This document shows positions 17,806-26,081 of a stretch of DNA of 64,000 nt, one piece after another. A program made the translations under genes and the position numbers. The stretch covers positions 1-64,000 of the forward strand of contig NZ_RJUF01000011.1 in the NCBI RefSeq assembly GCF_024343775.1, written 5' to 3'. The notes beneath the pieces were generated by a model, which was not told the DNA's origin, made no database searches, and saw nothing but the letters and a program-made list of their open reading frames with translations. Source of the stretch: Lacihabitans soyangensis. Its GTDB lineage: Bacteria > Bacteroidota > Bacteroidia > Cytophagales > Spirosomataceae. Each line of letters begins with the position of its first letter. The stretch's first letter is position 1.

Positions 17806-19941
17806 CTATAAATTTAAAAGCCACAAAGCTAGCCTTATTTTTTCATAACCCACATTACCTTCAAAGTGCTCAAAGACTGTTTTTATGCCATCGCCTTTTT
17901 TGAAGCCAATCTCTTCTACGGCGTCTTTGATGGCGTTCAAATCCCAAGGATCTATCAGAACCGATAAGTCGATTTCATGACCATCTTCCTTCATTTTTAT
18001 GAGGTGAGAAATGACTGTTGACTGAGCAATTGAGCGTTGCTGGGCGATTTCCTCCACCGAATATCCGTCCTGATATAATTGGTACGACACGGCTTGGGTT
18101 AAACCTTTTCCCATTCGAGAAGCCGACTCCTTATTTTGATTTACAAACTCAAAAATCTCCTTCAAAAACGCATCGCCAAACCGTTTGAATTTCTCTTGGC
18201 CCACACCCGAAACCTCCAGAAATTGTGCTTTTGTGATGGGTTTCTTGGCGGCCATATCAACCAAAGTAGCGTCCGAAAAAACAATATATGCCGGTGAGCC
18301 TATGGCGTCAGCTATTTGCTTGCGGAGTGTTCTGAGTTTTTCAAATAATTCTCCTTTTATTTGCTCAGTCTTACTTGGCGAAAACTTAAGCTGTTCGGCT
18401 TCAGCGGCTTGTCTTTCTGACGGCGATATATATTCTGATATTTCTACCATTCTTTGACCTTTCAAAATTTGGGAACTGACTTCATTCAATTTAAAAGTAT
18501 GCCCTTCGTCGTAAGCAATATCAAAGGCCCCGTAGTTTAACAGTTGCAAAATATAATCCACCCAAATTTCGGCTTTGAGGTCTTTTCCAACTCCAAAGGT
18601 TGGCAATTGGTCATAGCCATGACGTATCACACTTTGGTTTCGGCTGCCTCTCAGAATATCCATCAACATGGTTAGAGCTATTTTCTGATTGGTCCTGAAA
18701 ATGGCTGAAAGAGCTTTTTGTGCCAAAACCGTAGCGTCAAATTTCTTTCGTGGATTTTTACAAACATCACAATTGCCGCAGTCCTTGCCAATGTCCTCGT
18801 TGAAATAACTGATTAAAATCCGCCTGCGGCAAATATTGGCTTCGGCATATTGCTTCATTCTATCCAACTTCGCCAGCATCAGTTCTTTCTGTTTCTCAGG
18901 AAGTTCTGAGCTTTTTATCATGTCAGTTCGTGTGACGATATCTGCAAAACTATAGAAAAGTACAGTTTGAGCAGGAGTGCCATCTCGACCAGCACGGCCA
19001 ATTTCCTGATAAAAACTCTCCACATTGCTGGGCATGTTATAATGTATGACCCAACGTACATTTGACTTGTCGATGCCCATTCCAAAGGCTATCGTGGCCA
19101 CAATGATAGGCGTTTCGTCTTTGATAAAATTCTCCTGAATTTTGGATCTTTTATCGGCCGGAATTCCAGCATGATAAGCTTCTGCCTTGAAACCCAAATT
19201 GTTGAGGCTTTCCGCCACCGCTTCTGTCGATTTCCGACTTAGACAATAAATGATGCCCGACTGATTTGGAACTTTATTGAGGAATGACTGAATTTGTTGA
19301 AGCCTTTTCCGTCCCGGCAATACTTCTAAGCTGATATTTGGCCTGTCAAAACTACTGATAAAGGTATGTTCCTCAGGAATTTGCAATTGCTTACAAATGT
19401 CTCTACGAGTGACTTTGTCGGCCGTGGCGGTGAGTGCTATTACTGGGATTTCAGGAAATTCTTCTTTTAAAATTGAAAGCTGACGATACTCCGGCCTGAA
19501 ATCATGTCCCCAAGAAGAAATACAATGCGATTCGTCTATCGCAAAAAGTGAAATATTTAGGTTCTTGAAATTCTCAACCATATTGCCCGAAAACAATTTC
19601 TCCGGTGCAATGTAAAGCAGTTTTAATTCTCCCAATTTGGCTGCCCAAAAAACGGCATCTTGCTCATCGTTTGATATGCTCGAATTCAGAAAAGAGGCTT
19701 TTATTCCATTGCTTCTTAGGGCCTCCACTTGGTCTTTCATCAAGGCAATCAATGGCGAAATAACCACCGTAAGACCATCTAAAACCATAGCAGGCACTTG
19801 AAAGCAAATAGATTTTCCTCCACCCGTCGGCATCAAAACCAGAGCATCTTTCTTGTCTAAAACATGGTCAATGATTTCGGCTTGAAGGGGCCTAAACGAA
19901 TCGTATCCGAAGTACTTCTTGAGAGCGGTGGTTTTGGTCAT
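17806..19941 (-). CDS. recQ: ATP-dependent DNA helicase RecQ
   Basis: A 711-residue superfamily 2 helicase that unwinds DNA 3'-5' in recombination and fork repair. Motif I is MPTGGGKS (about 37-44), motif II IDESHC, and motif VI EIGRAGRDG (about 310). The RecQ zinc site (CRRRILISYF, then CGNCDVC) and RQC region follow. An HRDC domain (about 510-590) and a C-terminal helix-turn-helix region (about 615-700, SVEEIAQQRSIAQSTVISHL) complete it. All domains are present and the length is typical for Bacteroidota RecQ. It is transcribed in the same direction as the ATPase gene downstream. Confidence 0.96.
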   Translation of the reverse strand: MTKTTALKKYFGYDSFRPLQAEIIDHVLDKKDALVLMPTGGGKSICFQVPAMVLDGLTVVISPLIALMKDQVEALRSNGIKASFLNSSISNDEQDAVFWAAKLGELKLLYIAPEKLFSGNMVENFKNLNISLFAIDESHCISSWGHDFRPEYRQLSILKEEFPEIPVIALTATADKVTRRDICKQLQIPEEHTFISSFDRPNISLEVLPGRKRLQQIQSFLNKVPNQSGIIYCLSRKSTEAVAESLNNLGFKAEAYHAGIPADKRSKIQENFIKDETPIIVATIAFGMGIDKSNVRWVIHYNMPSNVESFYQEIGRAGRDGTPAQTVLFYSFADIVTRTDMIKSSELPEKQKELMLAKLDRMKQYAEANICRRRILISYFNEDIGKDCGNCDVCKNPRKKFDATVLAQKALSAIFRTNQKIALTMLMDILRGSRNQSVIRHGYDQLPTFGVGKDLKAEIWVDYILQLLNYGAFDIAYDEGHTFKLNEVSSQILKGQRMVEISEYISPSERQAAEAEQLKFSPSKTEQIKGELFEKLRTLRKQIADAIGSPAYIVFSDATLVDMAAKKPITKAQFLEVSGVGQEKFKRFGDAFLKEIFEFVNQNKESASRMGKGLTQAVSYQLYQDGYSVEEIAQQRSIAQSTVISHLIKMKEDGHEIDLSVLIDPWDLNAIKDAVEEIGFKKGDGIKTVFEHFEGNVGYEKIRLALWLLNL

Positions 19942-20159
19942 TTCTTAAATTCCTGAAAATAAAGGTTTTGAATGCTGCAAAATAAAGGCTTTCTAAGGTT
20001 TCTAAAAAATTTGAATTTTTATTGCTAAAATTTTGAGCAAAAACATGAATGAATCATTTCAAAACAACGTGCGAGTTTCAAAGAAAAAAATAGTATTACA
20101 GAATAATCTAAATAATTTTGATTGATTTCGATGAAATCTTAAAAATAACGAAAAGTCTT

Positions 20160-20359
20160 CGACCTCTCTGAGGTCGCTTATTTTGGTTTGATTGACCAGA
20201 CTTAATATAATTTGACCGCTCTGCGGTCATTTCAAATTTGACTCTTTATTAATCGTTTTAAAATGCGACTAGATATATCTCAAAGTTCATGACCTCAGAG
20301 AGGTCAGACTATATTAAATTTGGAAGCCAATTATCAAGAATACGACCTCAGAAAGGTCG
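20160..20359. repeat. REP cluster: four GACCTC hairpins in inverted pairs
   Basis: The 476-base gap between recQ and rluF has no gene but four short hairpins: 20160-20176 (CGACCTC-TCT-GAGGTCG), 20213-20229 (TGACCGC-TCT-GCGGTCA), 20290-20306 (TGACCTC-AGA-GAGGTCA) and 20343-20359 (CGACCTC-AGA-AAGGTCG). The first two have TCT loops and the last two AGA loops, so the pairs are in opposite orientation. Both pairs have exactly 53-bp spacing. The second hairpin carries a compensating base-pair change. This is the layout of a bacterial interspersed mosaic element. Confidence 0.82.
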
Positions 20360-20417
20360 GACTTTTTCGAGGCACTCTTAAACTTCAACAAATTGCACTA
20401 TGATATTTCAATAATGC

Positions 20418-21179
20418 TTACTCAAAATCCTCATACACCTTTGAGGAATCAACTGTGGCGGAGTTGATGATTTCCAGTTCTTTGGCGGTAAGGTTTCTCC
20501 ATTTTCCGATTGGTAAGTCCAAAGGTATGTGCATGATTCTTATCCTTTTGAGTTTGGTCACAGAATAACCTAAATATTCACACATTCGTCTGATTTGGCG
20601 ATTCAGGCCTTGTGTAAGGATAATTTTGAAGGTGTATAAATCAACTTTTTCTACTTTGCAGGGTCTCGTGACCGTGTCGAGAATGGGTACGCCTTTACTC
20701 ATCTTAAAGACAAAATCTCGGCTGATAGGCTTATTCACTGTTACGACATATTCCTTTTCGTGGTTGTTTCTGGCTCTAAGAATTTTGTTCACAATATCAC
20801 CATCGCTGGTGAGTAATATCAATCCTTCTGAAGGTTTATCGAGCCTTCCGATTGGAAAGATGCGTTTTGGATGATTGATAAAATCTATGATATTGTCTTT
20901 TTCGGCTTTGACATCTGTGGTACAAACTATCCCTATAGGCTTATTAAAAGCTAAATAAACGTGCTGTTCTTTGGGTTCTGAAATCAACTTTCCGTCCACT
21001 CGTATTTCGTCGCCTTCCTGGATTCTGGTTCCCATTTCGGGTACCTTTCCGTTAATGGTTACCCGACGTTCTTCAATCAGTGTATCGGCAGCTCTTCTCG
21101 AACAAAAACCTACTTCGCTCAAGTATTTATTGATTCTTGTGCCCTTGGGTTCGTCTATGTTTTGATTCTGATCTGGCAT
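20418..21179 (-). CDS. rluF: 23S rRNA pseudouridine synthase RluF-like
   Basis: A 253-residue enzyme converting a uridine of 23S rRNA to pseudouridine; E. coli RluF acts at U2604. An N-terminal S4 RNA-binding domain (about 13-60, [20 protein letters not shown]) is followed by the synthase domain with the catalytic aspartate in [36 protein letters not shown] and [19 protein letters not shown] are strongly RluF-like. The ATG at 21179 gives a normal N-terminus. The upstream region carries four phased CACAAAG words. Confidence 0.9.
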   Translation of the reverse strand: MPDQNQNIDEPKGTRINKYLSEVGFCSRRAADTLIEERRVTINGKVPEMGTRIQEGDEIRVDGKLISEPKEQHVYLAFNKPIGIVCTTDVKAEKDNIIDFINHPKRIFPIGRLDKPSEGLILLTSDGDIVNKILRARNNHEKEYVVTVNKPISRDFVFKMSKGVPILDTVTRPCKVEKVDLYTFKIILTQGLNRQIRRMCEYLGYSVTKLKRIRIMHIPLDLPIGKWRNLTAKELEIINSATVDSSKVYEDFE

Positions 21180-21195
21180 ACGTTTCTTGCTGTAT

Positions 21196-21233
21196 CACAA
21201 AGGGACACAAAGATGCCACAAAGTTCCACAAAG
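21196..21233. repeat. Four CACAAAG words at about 10-bp spacing
   Basis: CACAAAG begins at 21196, 21206, 21217 and 21227, that is once per DNA helical turn. On the minus strand these read CTTTGTG and lie 17-54 bases before the rluF start codon. A related pair is at 9880-9979. The function is unknown; dispersed repeat or curved leader DNA are both possible. Confidence 0.6.
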
Positions 21234-21379
21234 GTTTTGTAATTAAAAAAGAAAGTTTCGAAACTTAGAAGGAGACGATACCATTTGATTTTGGCAAATA
21301 CTTTATAAGAAAAAACCACTATAGGCAATAAAATATGGGAGTATATCATTAATTGAAAATAAGAAACCTAACTACCCAA

Positions 21380-22219
21380 ATGAAAATCACACTTTTAATA
21401 TTTACTCTCTTCTCCCAACTATCTGTTTTTGCTAAGGAACAATTTGTTAATGATAGCATTAAGGTACTTTTTGTGGGAAATAGTCTTACTTATTATAATG
21501 CCATGCCACAGCTTCTTCAAAAAATGTTAAACGAAGGCGAAGAAAAAGTAAAAGTCGAGCAATCCACATTTCCAGGAGTATCGTTACAAACTCATTTGAC
21601 CTGGATGCAGAGCTACGGTGAAGTAAATGGAATAGACAGAGAGAATGGCAATATATTTTTGACGAAACAAATAATAAATCAATCCAATTGGAATTATATA
21701 ATTTTACAGCAGGGTTCTGTCAGTTATCTAATTCCAGAATATGTAGAAAAAAGTTTAGAGCCAGCAATTAAAGAGATAGTTCATATTTTCCCCAAAAAAG
21801 GGACTAAATTTATCTTATTTGAAACATGGACACCTTCGGTATATTATCCTCAAACTTATTGTCGTGCTAAAAATACTTCAGATTACTCCGCACCATTTGA
21901 GGAATTCTGCTCACCCAAAATTGAATCCGAAGCTCAAGAAATAGCATTAATTGCCGAATCTTGCAAAAAAATCGCAGAATCTAATCAAATGATTTTAAGT
22001 CAAAATGGAGAGCTATTTTATCTTTTTAAACTAAAATATCCTGAGATAAAACTTACCGATGAAGAAGCACACCCAACAAAAGCAGGAGCATTTCTCAATG
22101 CTTGCGTATTCTATGAACTTTTTGCCAACAAAAAAGCCAAAGAATTAGAATTCCTTGGCGATTTAGATATCAAAACTGCGGCAAAAATTAAAAAATTCGT
22201 ATCTGAAACCAAACTCTAG
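21380..22219 (+). CDS. Secreted SGNH/GDSL-type hydrolase
   Basis: A 279-residue protein with a signal peptide (MKITLLIFTLFSQLSVFA). Block I is VLFVGNSLTYYN, with the catalytic serine in GNSLT. An ILQQGS block corresponds to the central strand, and EAHPTKAGAFLNAC carries the histidine block near the C-terminus. This is a GDSL-like esterase of the GNSLT type; the substrate is unknown. The ATG at 21380 is chosen over an in-frame TTG at 21353 because it begins the signal peptide directly. Its stop overlaps the convergent aldo/keto reductase gene by four bases. Confidence 0.8.
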   Translation: MKITLLIFTLFSQLSVFAKEQFVNDSIKVLFVGNSLTYYNAMPQLLQKMLNEGEEKVKVEQSTFPGVSLQTHLTWMQSYGEVNGIDRENGNIFLTKQIINQSNWNYIILQQGSVSYLIPEYVEKSLEPAIKEIVHIFPKKGTKFILFETWTPSVYYPQTYCRAKNTSDYSAPFEEFCSPKIESEAQEIALIAESCKKIAESNQMILSQNGELFYLFKLKYPEIKLTDEEAHPTKAGAFLNACVFYELFANKKAKELEFLGDLDIKTAAKIKKFVSETKL

Positions 22220-23175
22220 ACTCCCTCATCCCAAAGGTTTTCAAGCGTATAATCTGAACCTGGCAAACACCAAAAATCACCTTTTATGTAACGATAATTC
22301 ATGTTTACGGCAGCCATTTGAGCCAAATCAGCTTCTGAAAGTTCGATATCTGCAGCTTCCAAATTCTCTTTTAATCGAGCTGGATTTACGGACTTCGGTA
22401 TGGTACAAGTGCCACGGCTTACTGCCCACGCAAGCATCAGTTGTGCTACCGAACAGCCCTTACTTTCAGCCAAATCTTTAATAACTTTATTATCAAAAAG
22501 TTTGGGTTCACCTTCCATAATTCTGTTGGCGGGTCTGTCTGCCGAACCCAATGGAGCATAGCCAGTCAGCGAAATCCCTTCCGCATCACAAAAGCTTTTG
22601 AGAGCATTTTGCTGTAAAAATGGGTGCATTTCTACCTGATTGTTTTCTGGTTTTACACCTGTCACTTCGGTGAGTTCTTTGATTTTCTTTATACTAAAAT
22701 TACTCGTGCCGATATGTAAAGCCATGTCCATTTCTTGCACGGCTATCATTCCTTCCCAAGTTTCGGTAAGTGGTGTCACATTTAGGCTAAGCATCTCATC
22801 TGCTTTGGTAGGAAAAGTAACATCTTCTCTCAGGGCGATAGGCCAATGAATCAAATATAAGTCAAGGTAATCTAAGCGAAGATTTTTTAAGGTTAATTCG
22901 AGAGCGGGTTGCACTTGTTCTTTTCTGTGGCGGTTGTTCCAAAGTTTTGAGGTTATCCAAAGCTCTTCTCTTTTTACTTCTCCAGCTGTCATGGCATCAG
23001 CAAAAGCTTGGCCGATTTCGGGTTCATTATTGTACAAATGTGCACAGTCAAAATGCCTGTAACCAATCGCAATAGCCTCTCTAACAGCCTTGTAAACTTC
23101 ACCAGGTGCTGACTTCCAGGTTCCTAATCCTAAACTTGGCATTAGGTCGCCGTTACTGTATTTTATATATTTCAT
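22216..23175 (-). CDS. Aldo/keto reductase
   Basis: A 319-residue NADPH-dependent carbonyl reductase of the aldo/keto reductase superfamily. The tetrad is visible: D in GYRHFDCAHLY, Y in HLYNNEPEIG, K in WITSKLW and H in YLIHWP. The C-terminal IPKSVNPARLKEN is the cofactor-binding loop. The length is complete. It is the last gene of a minus-strand group that includes other oxidoreductases and a GH88-like hydrolase, so reduction of a sugar-derived aldehyde is plausible but not shown. Confidence 0.92.
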   Translation of the reverse strand: MKYIKYSNGDLMPSLGLGTWKSAPGEVYKAVREAIAIGYRHFDCAHLYNNEPEIGQAFADAMTAGEVKREELWITSKLWNNRHRKEQVQPALELTLKNLRLDYLDLYLIHWPIALREDVTFPTKADEMLSLNVTPLTETWEGMIAVQEMDMALHIGTSNFSIKKIKELTEVTGVKPENNQVEMHPFLQQNALKSFCDAEGISLTGYAPLGSADRPANRIMEGEPKLFDNKVIKDLAESKGCSVAQLMLAWAVSRGTCTIPKSVNPARLKENLEAADIELSEADLAQMAAVNMNYRYIKGDFWCLPGSDYTLENLWDEGV

Positions 23176-23253
23176 TGTTTTTCACCGTAAGGTCGCTAGG
23201 CCGCTAAGAAATATTCATTCTTCTCAAAAACTAACCCTTAAACGGAAATTTTA

Positions 23254-23565
23254 TTATTTCTTTTTCAAATATACTGTCAAAGGTGCAGAACTTTCAACAA
23301 AAATAGTGTCTGTCACATATCCTTCCTTCGAAAATTCAAGATTAAACTCCGGACATTTTCCATTGGCTCTTCCTACCTCCACCAAACTAAAAGCCCCATC
23401 AGACTTGGTTTTTTCTTCAAAACCCGGGTTCGCTAGATTATTAATCAAAACACTATCCAAAGGTTTCTTTGTTTGGTCGTCTAATACAACACCAGTGGCG
23501 GTAACCATGCAGTCACAACTCAGCAGAAAAGTTAAAGAAATAATACCAAGAATTCTTTTTGCCAC
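23254..23565 (-). CDS. Small lipoprotein with carboxypeptidase-regulatory-like fold
   Basis: A 103-residue protein with a lipobox (TFLLSC, Cys 17) followed by a transthyretin-like beta domain: GVVLDDQTKKPLDSVLI, DGAFSLVEVG and LTVYLKKK are typical of CarboxypepD_reg-like modules. It starts with GTG three bases after the stop of the Gfo/Idh/MocA gene, implying translational coupling. Domains of this kind in Bacteroidota are usually structural or binding modules at the outer membrane. Confidence 0.72.
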   Translation of the reverse strand: MAKRILGIISLTFLLSCDCMVTATGVVLDDQTKKPLDSVLINNLANPGFEEKTKSDGAFSLVEVGRANGKCPEFNLEFSKEGYVTDTIFVESSAPLTVYLKKK

Positions 23566-23568
23566 TTG

Positions 23569-24867
23569 TTAAACTTTTTCTGGAACTATAAACGGAGCTC
23601 TGTATTTGCGTGTCAACATTTCGTTGGCTTTTTTGTCGCCAAGAAACTTTTCTGCTATTGGGTCAAACTTCAACGTGCGACCAAGTTTATATGAAATATT
23701 CCCCAAATGTGCCAAACTAGCTGCCAAATGTGCCGTTTCAACTGGCCCATTCAATATTTTTTTATCCTGAGCTCTGACTGCATCCACGAAATTCTTGTAA
23801 TGATCGCCTCCTTCTTTCCGAGCTGGGCCTGGAGCACGTTCTTTTCCTAAGAAAGTTTTATAATCGTTATAGCCGTTAATGACCATATAACCTTTGTCGC
23901 CATAAAAAATATTGCCGATTTCTACGCCATCTTCTTTGTTGGTCATCCATGGACGCACCTCAAACTGCAAGATTTTATTTTCTTTGGTATATTGGTAAGA
24001 CGAAGTCAGATATTCGGGAGTTTCCTTGCAATCGTTCCACAGATATTTACCGCCGGATGAAGTGATGGTATCAGGTAATCCTACTTCTAATCCCCACATG
24101 GCGAGGTCTGTTTCGTGAATACCTTGATTGCCAATATCGCCATTGCCATAGTCCCAAAACCAGTGCCAGTTATAATGCACATAGTTTTTGCTGAAAGGTT
24201 TTTCCTGTGCTGGGCCTTGCCACAAGTTCCAGTCCAATCCTTCTGGTACAGCCGAATTACCTAAATTTCCAATATCTGGTCGCCATTTGTAAACGATTCC
24301 TTTGGCCATATAAACTTTGCCAATCAAACCATCTCTAAGGTGTTTAATGGCTTCTTGAATTGCCAAAGAACTTCTCAACTGTACGCCGTGCTGTACAATT
24401 TTATTATATTTGGTAGCAGCCTCCACCAATTTTCTTCCTTCAAAAACATTGTGACAAGCTGGCTTTTCGACATACACATCTTTACCCGCCTGACAAGCCC
24501 AAATAGCCGCCAAAGCGTGCCAGTGGTTGGGTGTGGCAATACTTACCGCATCAATATCTTTATCCTCATAAACTTTTCTGAGGTCTTTTTCCTGCTTAAC
24601 AGATTTGCTGTATTTTTTCTCAAAATCTGTAGCTCCAGCACCTAAAACCACACTGTCCACGTCACAAAGGGTGGAGACTTGAACATTGTCCAAATTCATA
24701 AAACCTTTGATGTGATCCTTTCCACGGCCGTTTATTCCAATTACCGCTACCCGCAAGCGGTCGTTGGCACCAAATGCCGTTTGAGGTATAAAAGTTGGAA
24801 TAGCGTAAGCTGCCACACTCGCTGGCAAAGCAGTTTTAAGAAGGTCTCTTCTGGTAAATTTTTTCAT
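23569..24867 (-). CDS. Gfo/Idh/MocA family oxidoreductase with Tat signal
   Basis: A 432-residue NAD(P)-dependent sugar dehydrogenase-like protein. It begins MKKFTRRDLLKTALPASVAA, a twin-arginine signal, so it is probably exported folded with its cofactor. A Rossmann domain follows (VAVIGINGRGKDHIKG), with the family EKP motif in VYVEKPACHN and a C-terminal alpha/beta domain (WHWFWDYGNGDIGNQGIHE). The start at 24867 is used because longer in-frame forms add residues before the Tat signal. Exported members act on glycans or modified sugars in some Bacteroidota; the substrate here is unknown. Confidence 0.9.
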   Translation of the reverse strand: MKKFTRRDLLKTALPASVAAYAIPTFIPQTAFGANDRLRVAVIGINGRGKDHIKGFMNLDNVQVSTLCDVDSVVLGAGATDFEKKYSKSVKQEKDLRKVYEDKDIDAVSIATPNHWHALAAIWACQAGKDVYVEKPACHNVFEGRKLVEAATKYNKIVQHGVQLRSSLAIQEAIKHLRDGLIGKVYMAKGIVYKWRPDIGNLGNSAVPEGLDWNLWQGPAQEKPFSKNYVHYNWHWFWDYGNGDIGNQGIHETDLAMWGLEVGLPDTITSSGGKYLWNDCKETPEYLTSSYQYTKENKILQFEVRPWMTNKEDGVEIGNIFYGDKGYMVINGYNDYKTFLGKERAPGPARKEGGDHYKNFVDAVRAQDKKILNGPVETAHLAASLAHLGNISYKLGRTLKFDPIAEKFLGDKKANEMLTRKYRAPFIVPEKV

Positions 24868-24929
24868 GAATGGTTGAATATTTGTTAGGTTAAATTTACA
24901 TTTAATATTTTGTAAATCAAACACGTAGT

Positions 24930-25046
24930 GCGATTTTTCAAATCGCTAACAAGTAAAAAACACACCTTGGAAAATCGGGATATGCAGAAACGTAATGCGA
25001 TTTTTCAAATCGCTGACAATCAAAAACCACGATTTGAAAAATCGTG
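24930..25046. repeat. REP cluster: GCGATTT-type palindromes
   Basis: Three hairpins: GCGATTT-TTC-AAATCGC at 24930-24946 and again at 24997-25013, and the inverted form CACGATTT-GAA-AAATCGTG at 25028-25046. The last two together form a larger palindrome bounded by ACGTAA (about 24990) and TTACGT (to about 25052). They fill the 188-base gap between the SDR and Gfo/Idh/MocA genes. Confidence 0.78.
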
Positions 25047-25055
25047 TTACGTAAC

Positions 25056-25826
25056 TTACAACCTCGCCACCGTCAATCCTCCATCAACTACAAAAACCTG
25101 ACCGGTAGAATACAAAAAATTTCCTTGAGCTATAGCCGTAACAGTTTTACCAACATCTTCGGGCAATCCCCAACGTTTGGTCAAACATAATCCATTTTCT
25201 ATCAAATCGTCATATTTTTGACTTACTTTCTCGGTCATATCTGTTTTAATAATTCCTGGACGAACCTCAAAAACTGGTATATCAAATTCTGCCAAGCGAA
25301 CTGCAAAAAGTTGCGTTGCCATACTTACACCAGCTTTCGAGATACAATATTCTCCCCTATTTACAGACGCCACATTAGCTGAAATGGACGAAACATTTAT
25401 GATAGTTCCTTCAAAATTAGAATCTTGCGTTTTCAAATCCACCATCCAGTTGGCTACAGACTGGGTAAGAAAATAAGGCCCTTTCAGATTGGTTGAAATC
25501 AAATAATCGAAACTTTCCTCTGAAGCATCTAGGATATCTTTTCTTTCTTTTGGTGCTACGCCAGCATTGTTTATCAGCACATTGAGTTTCCCGAAATGCT
25601 TTTTTATTTTTTCCAAAATACTGTCTCTGTCTTCTTTTTTCGAGATATCTCCTTGGCAATAAATGACATCGACACCTAACTTTTTGAGATTTTCAATTAC
25701 TTCAACTACATCAGATTCGGCCCGCATGCCGTTGATAGCCAAATCAAATCCCGCTTCTGCCATCTTTTGGGCTATGCCGAAGCCTATTCCTCGTGAACCT
25801 CCGGTTATTAGGGCTATTTTTTTCAT
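25056..25826 (-). CDS. Short-chain dehydrogenase/reductase (3-ketoacyl-ACP reductase-like)
   Basis: A 256-residue classical SDR. The cofactor motif is TGGSRGIG (about 8-15), NNAG lies near 88-91, the catalytic serine is in INVSSISAN and the YxxxK pair is YCISK. The closing TGQVFVVDGG is typical. Annotation pipelines commonly call such proteins 3-ketoacyl-ACP reductases, but the setting among sugar enzymes makes a sugar or uronate oxidoreductase equally likely. Confidence 0.88.
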   Translation of the reverse strand: MKKIALITGGSRGIGFGIAQKMAEAGFDLAINGMRAESDVVEVIENLKKLGVDVIYCQGDISKKEDRDSILEKIKKHFGKLNVLINNAGVAPKERKDILDASEESFDYLISTNLKGPYFLTQSVANWMVDLKTQDSNFEGTIINVSSISANVASVNRGEYCISKAGVSMATQLFAVRLAEFDIPVFEVRPGIIKTDMTEKVSQKYDDLIENGLCLTKRWGLPEDVGKTVTAIAQGNFLYSTGQVFVVDGGLTVARL

Positions 25827-25878
25827 CTGTTTGATAAATTTTCAGTCGAAATTTCAAGAATACTAAATAATTCTCTTT

Positions 25879-26047
25879 CGTGCCTTGCCAGGCAGGCTTT
25901 CTTTTTTTCGAAAAAAAGAAACAAAAAAACAGCAACAGAAAAATGATCCTCTCCAAAAATTTGGTTTTCGACCTTGAAACCAGATTTAAAAATAACTCAT
26001 AACCAAATTTTTGGAACGGACTTTTCTGTTAGAATTAGGAACCATTT
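25879..26047. other. Structured intergenic element, copy 1
   Basis: An ordered set of palindromes: a GCC-rich hairpin (about 25882-25897), a perfect TTTC...GAAA palindrome centred on TTTCGAAA (25898-25921), and a long hairpin. In the long hairpin AACAGAAAA (25934-25942) pairs with TTTTCTGTT (26022-26030), and CCAAAAATTTGGTT (25953-25966) pairs perfectly with its complement at 26001-26014. The internal loop is ATGATCCTCT opposite AACGGAC, and the apical loop is 34 nt. A tail GGAACCATTT follows. A second copy with different stems but identical internal loop is at 27589-27760. It may be an RNA or DNA element; the acting strand is not known. Confidence 0.8.
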
Positions 26048-26081
26048 GTTTTCATTTTATAATTACGAGAAAAACAAACAA

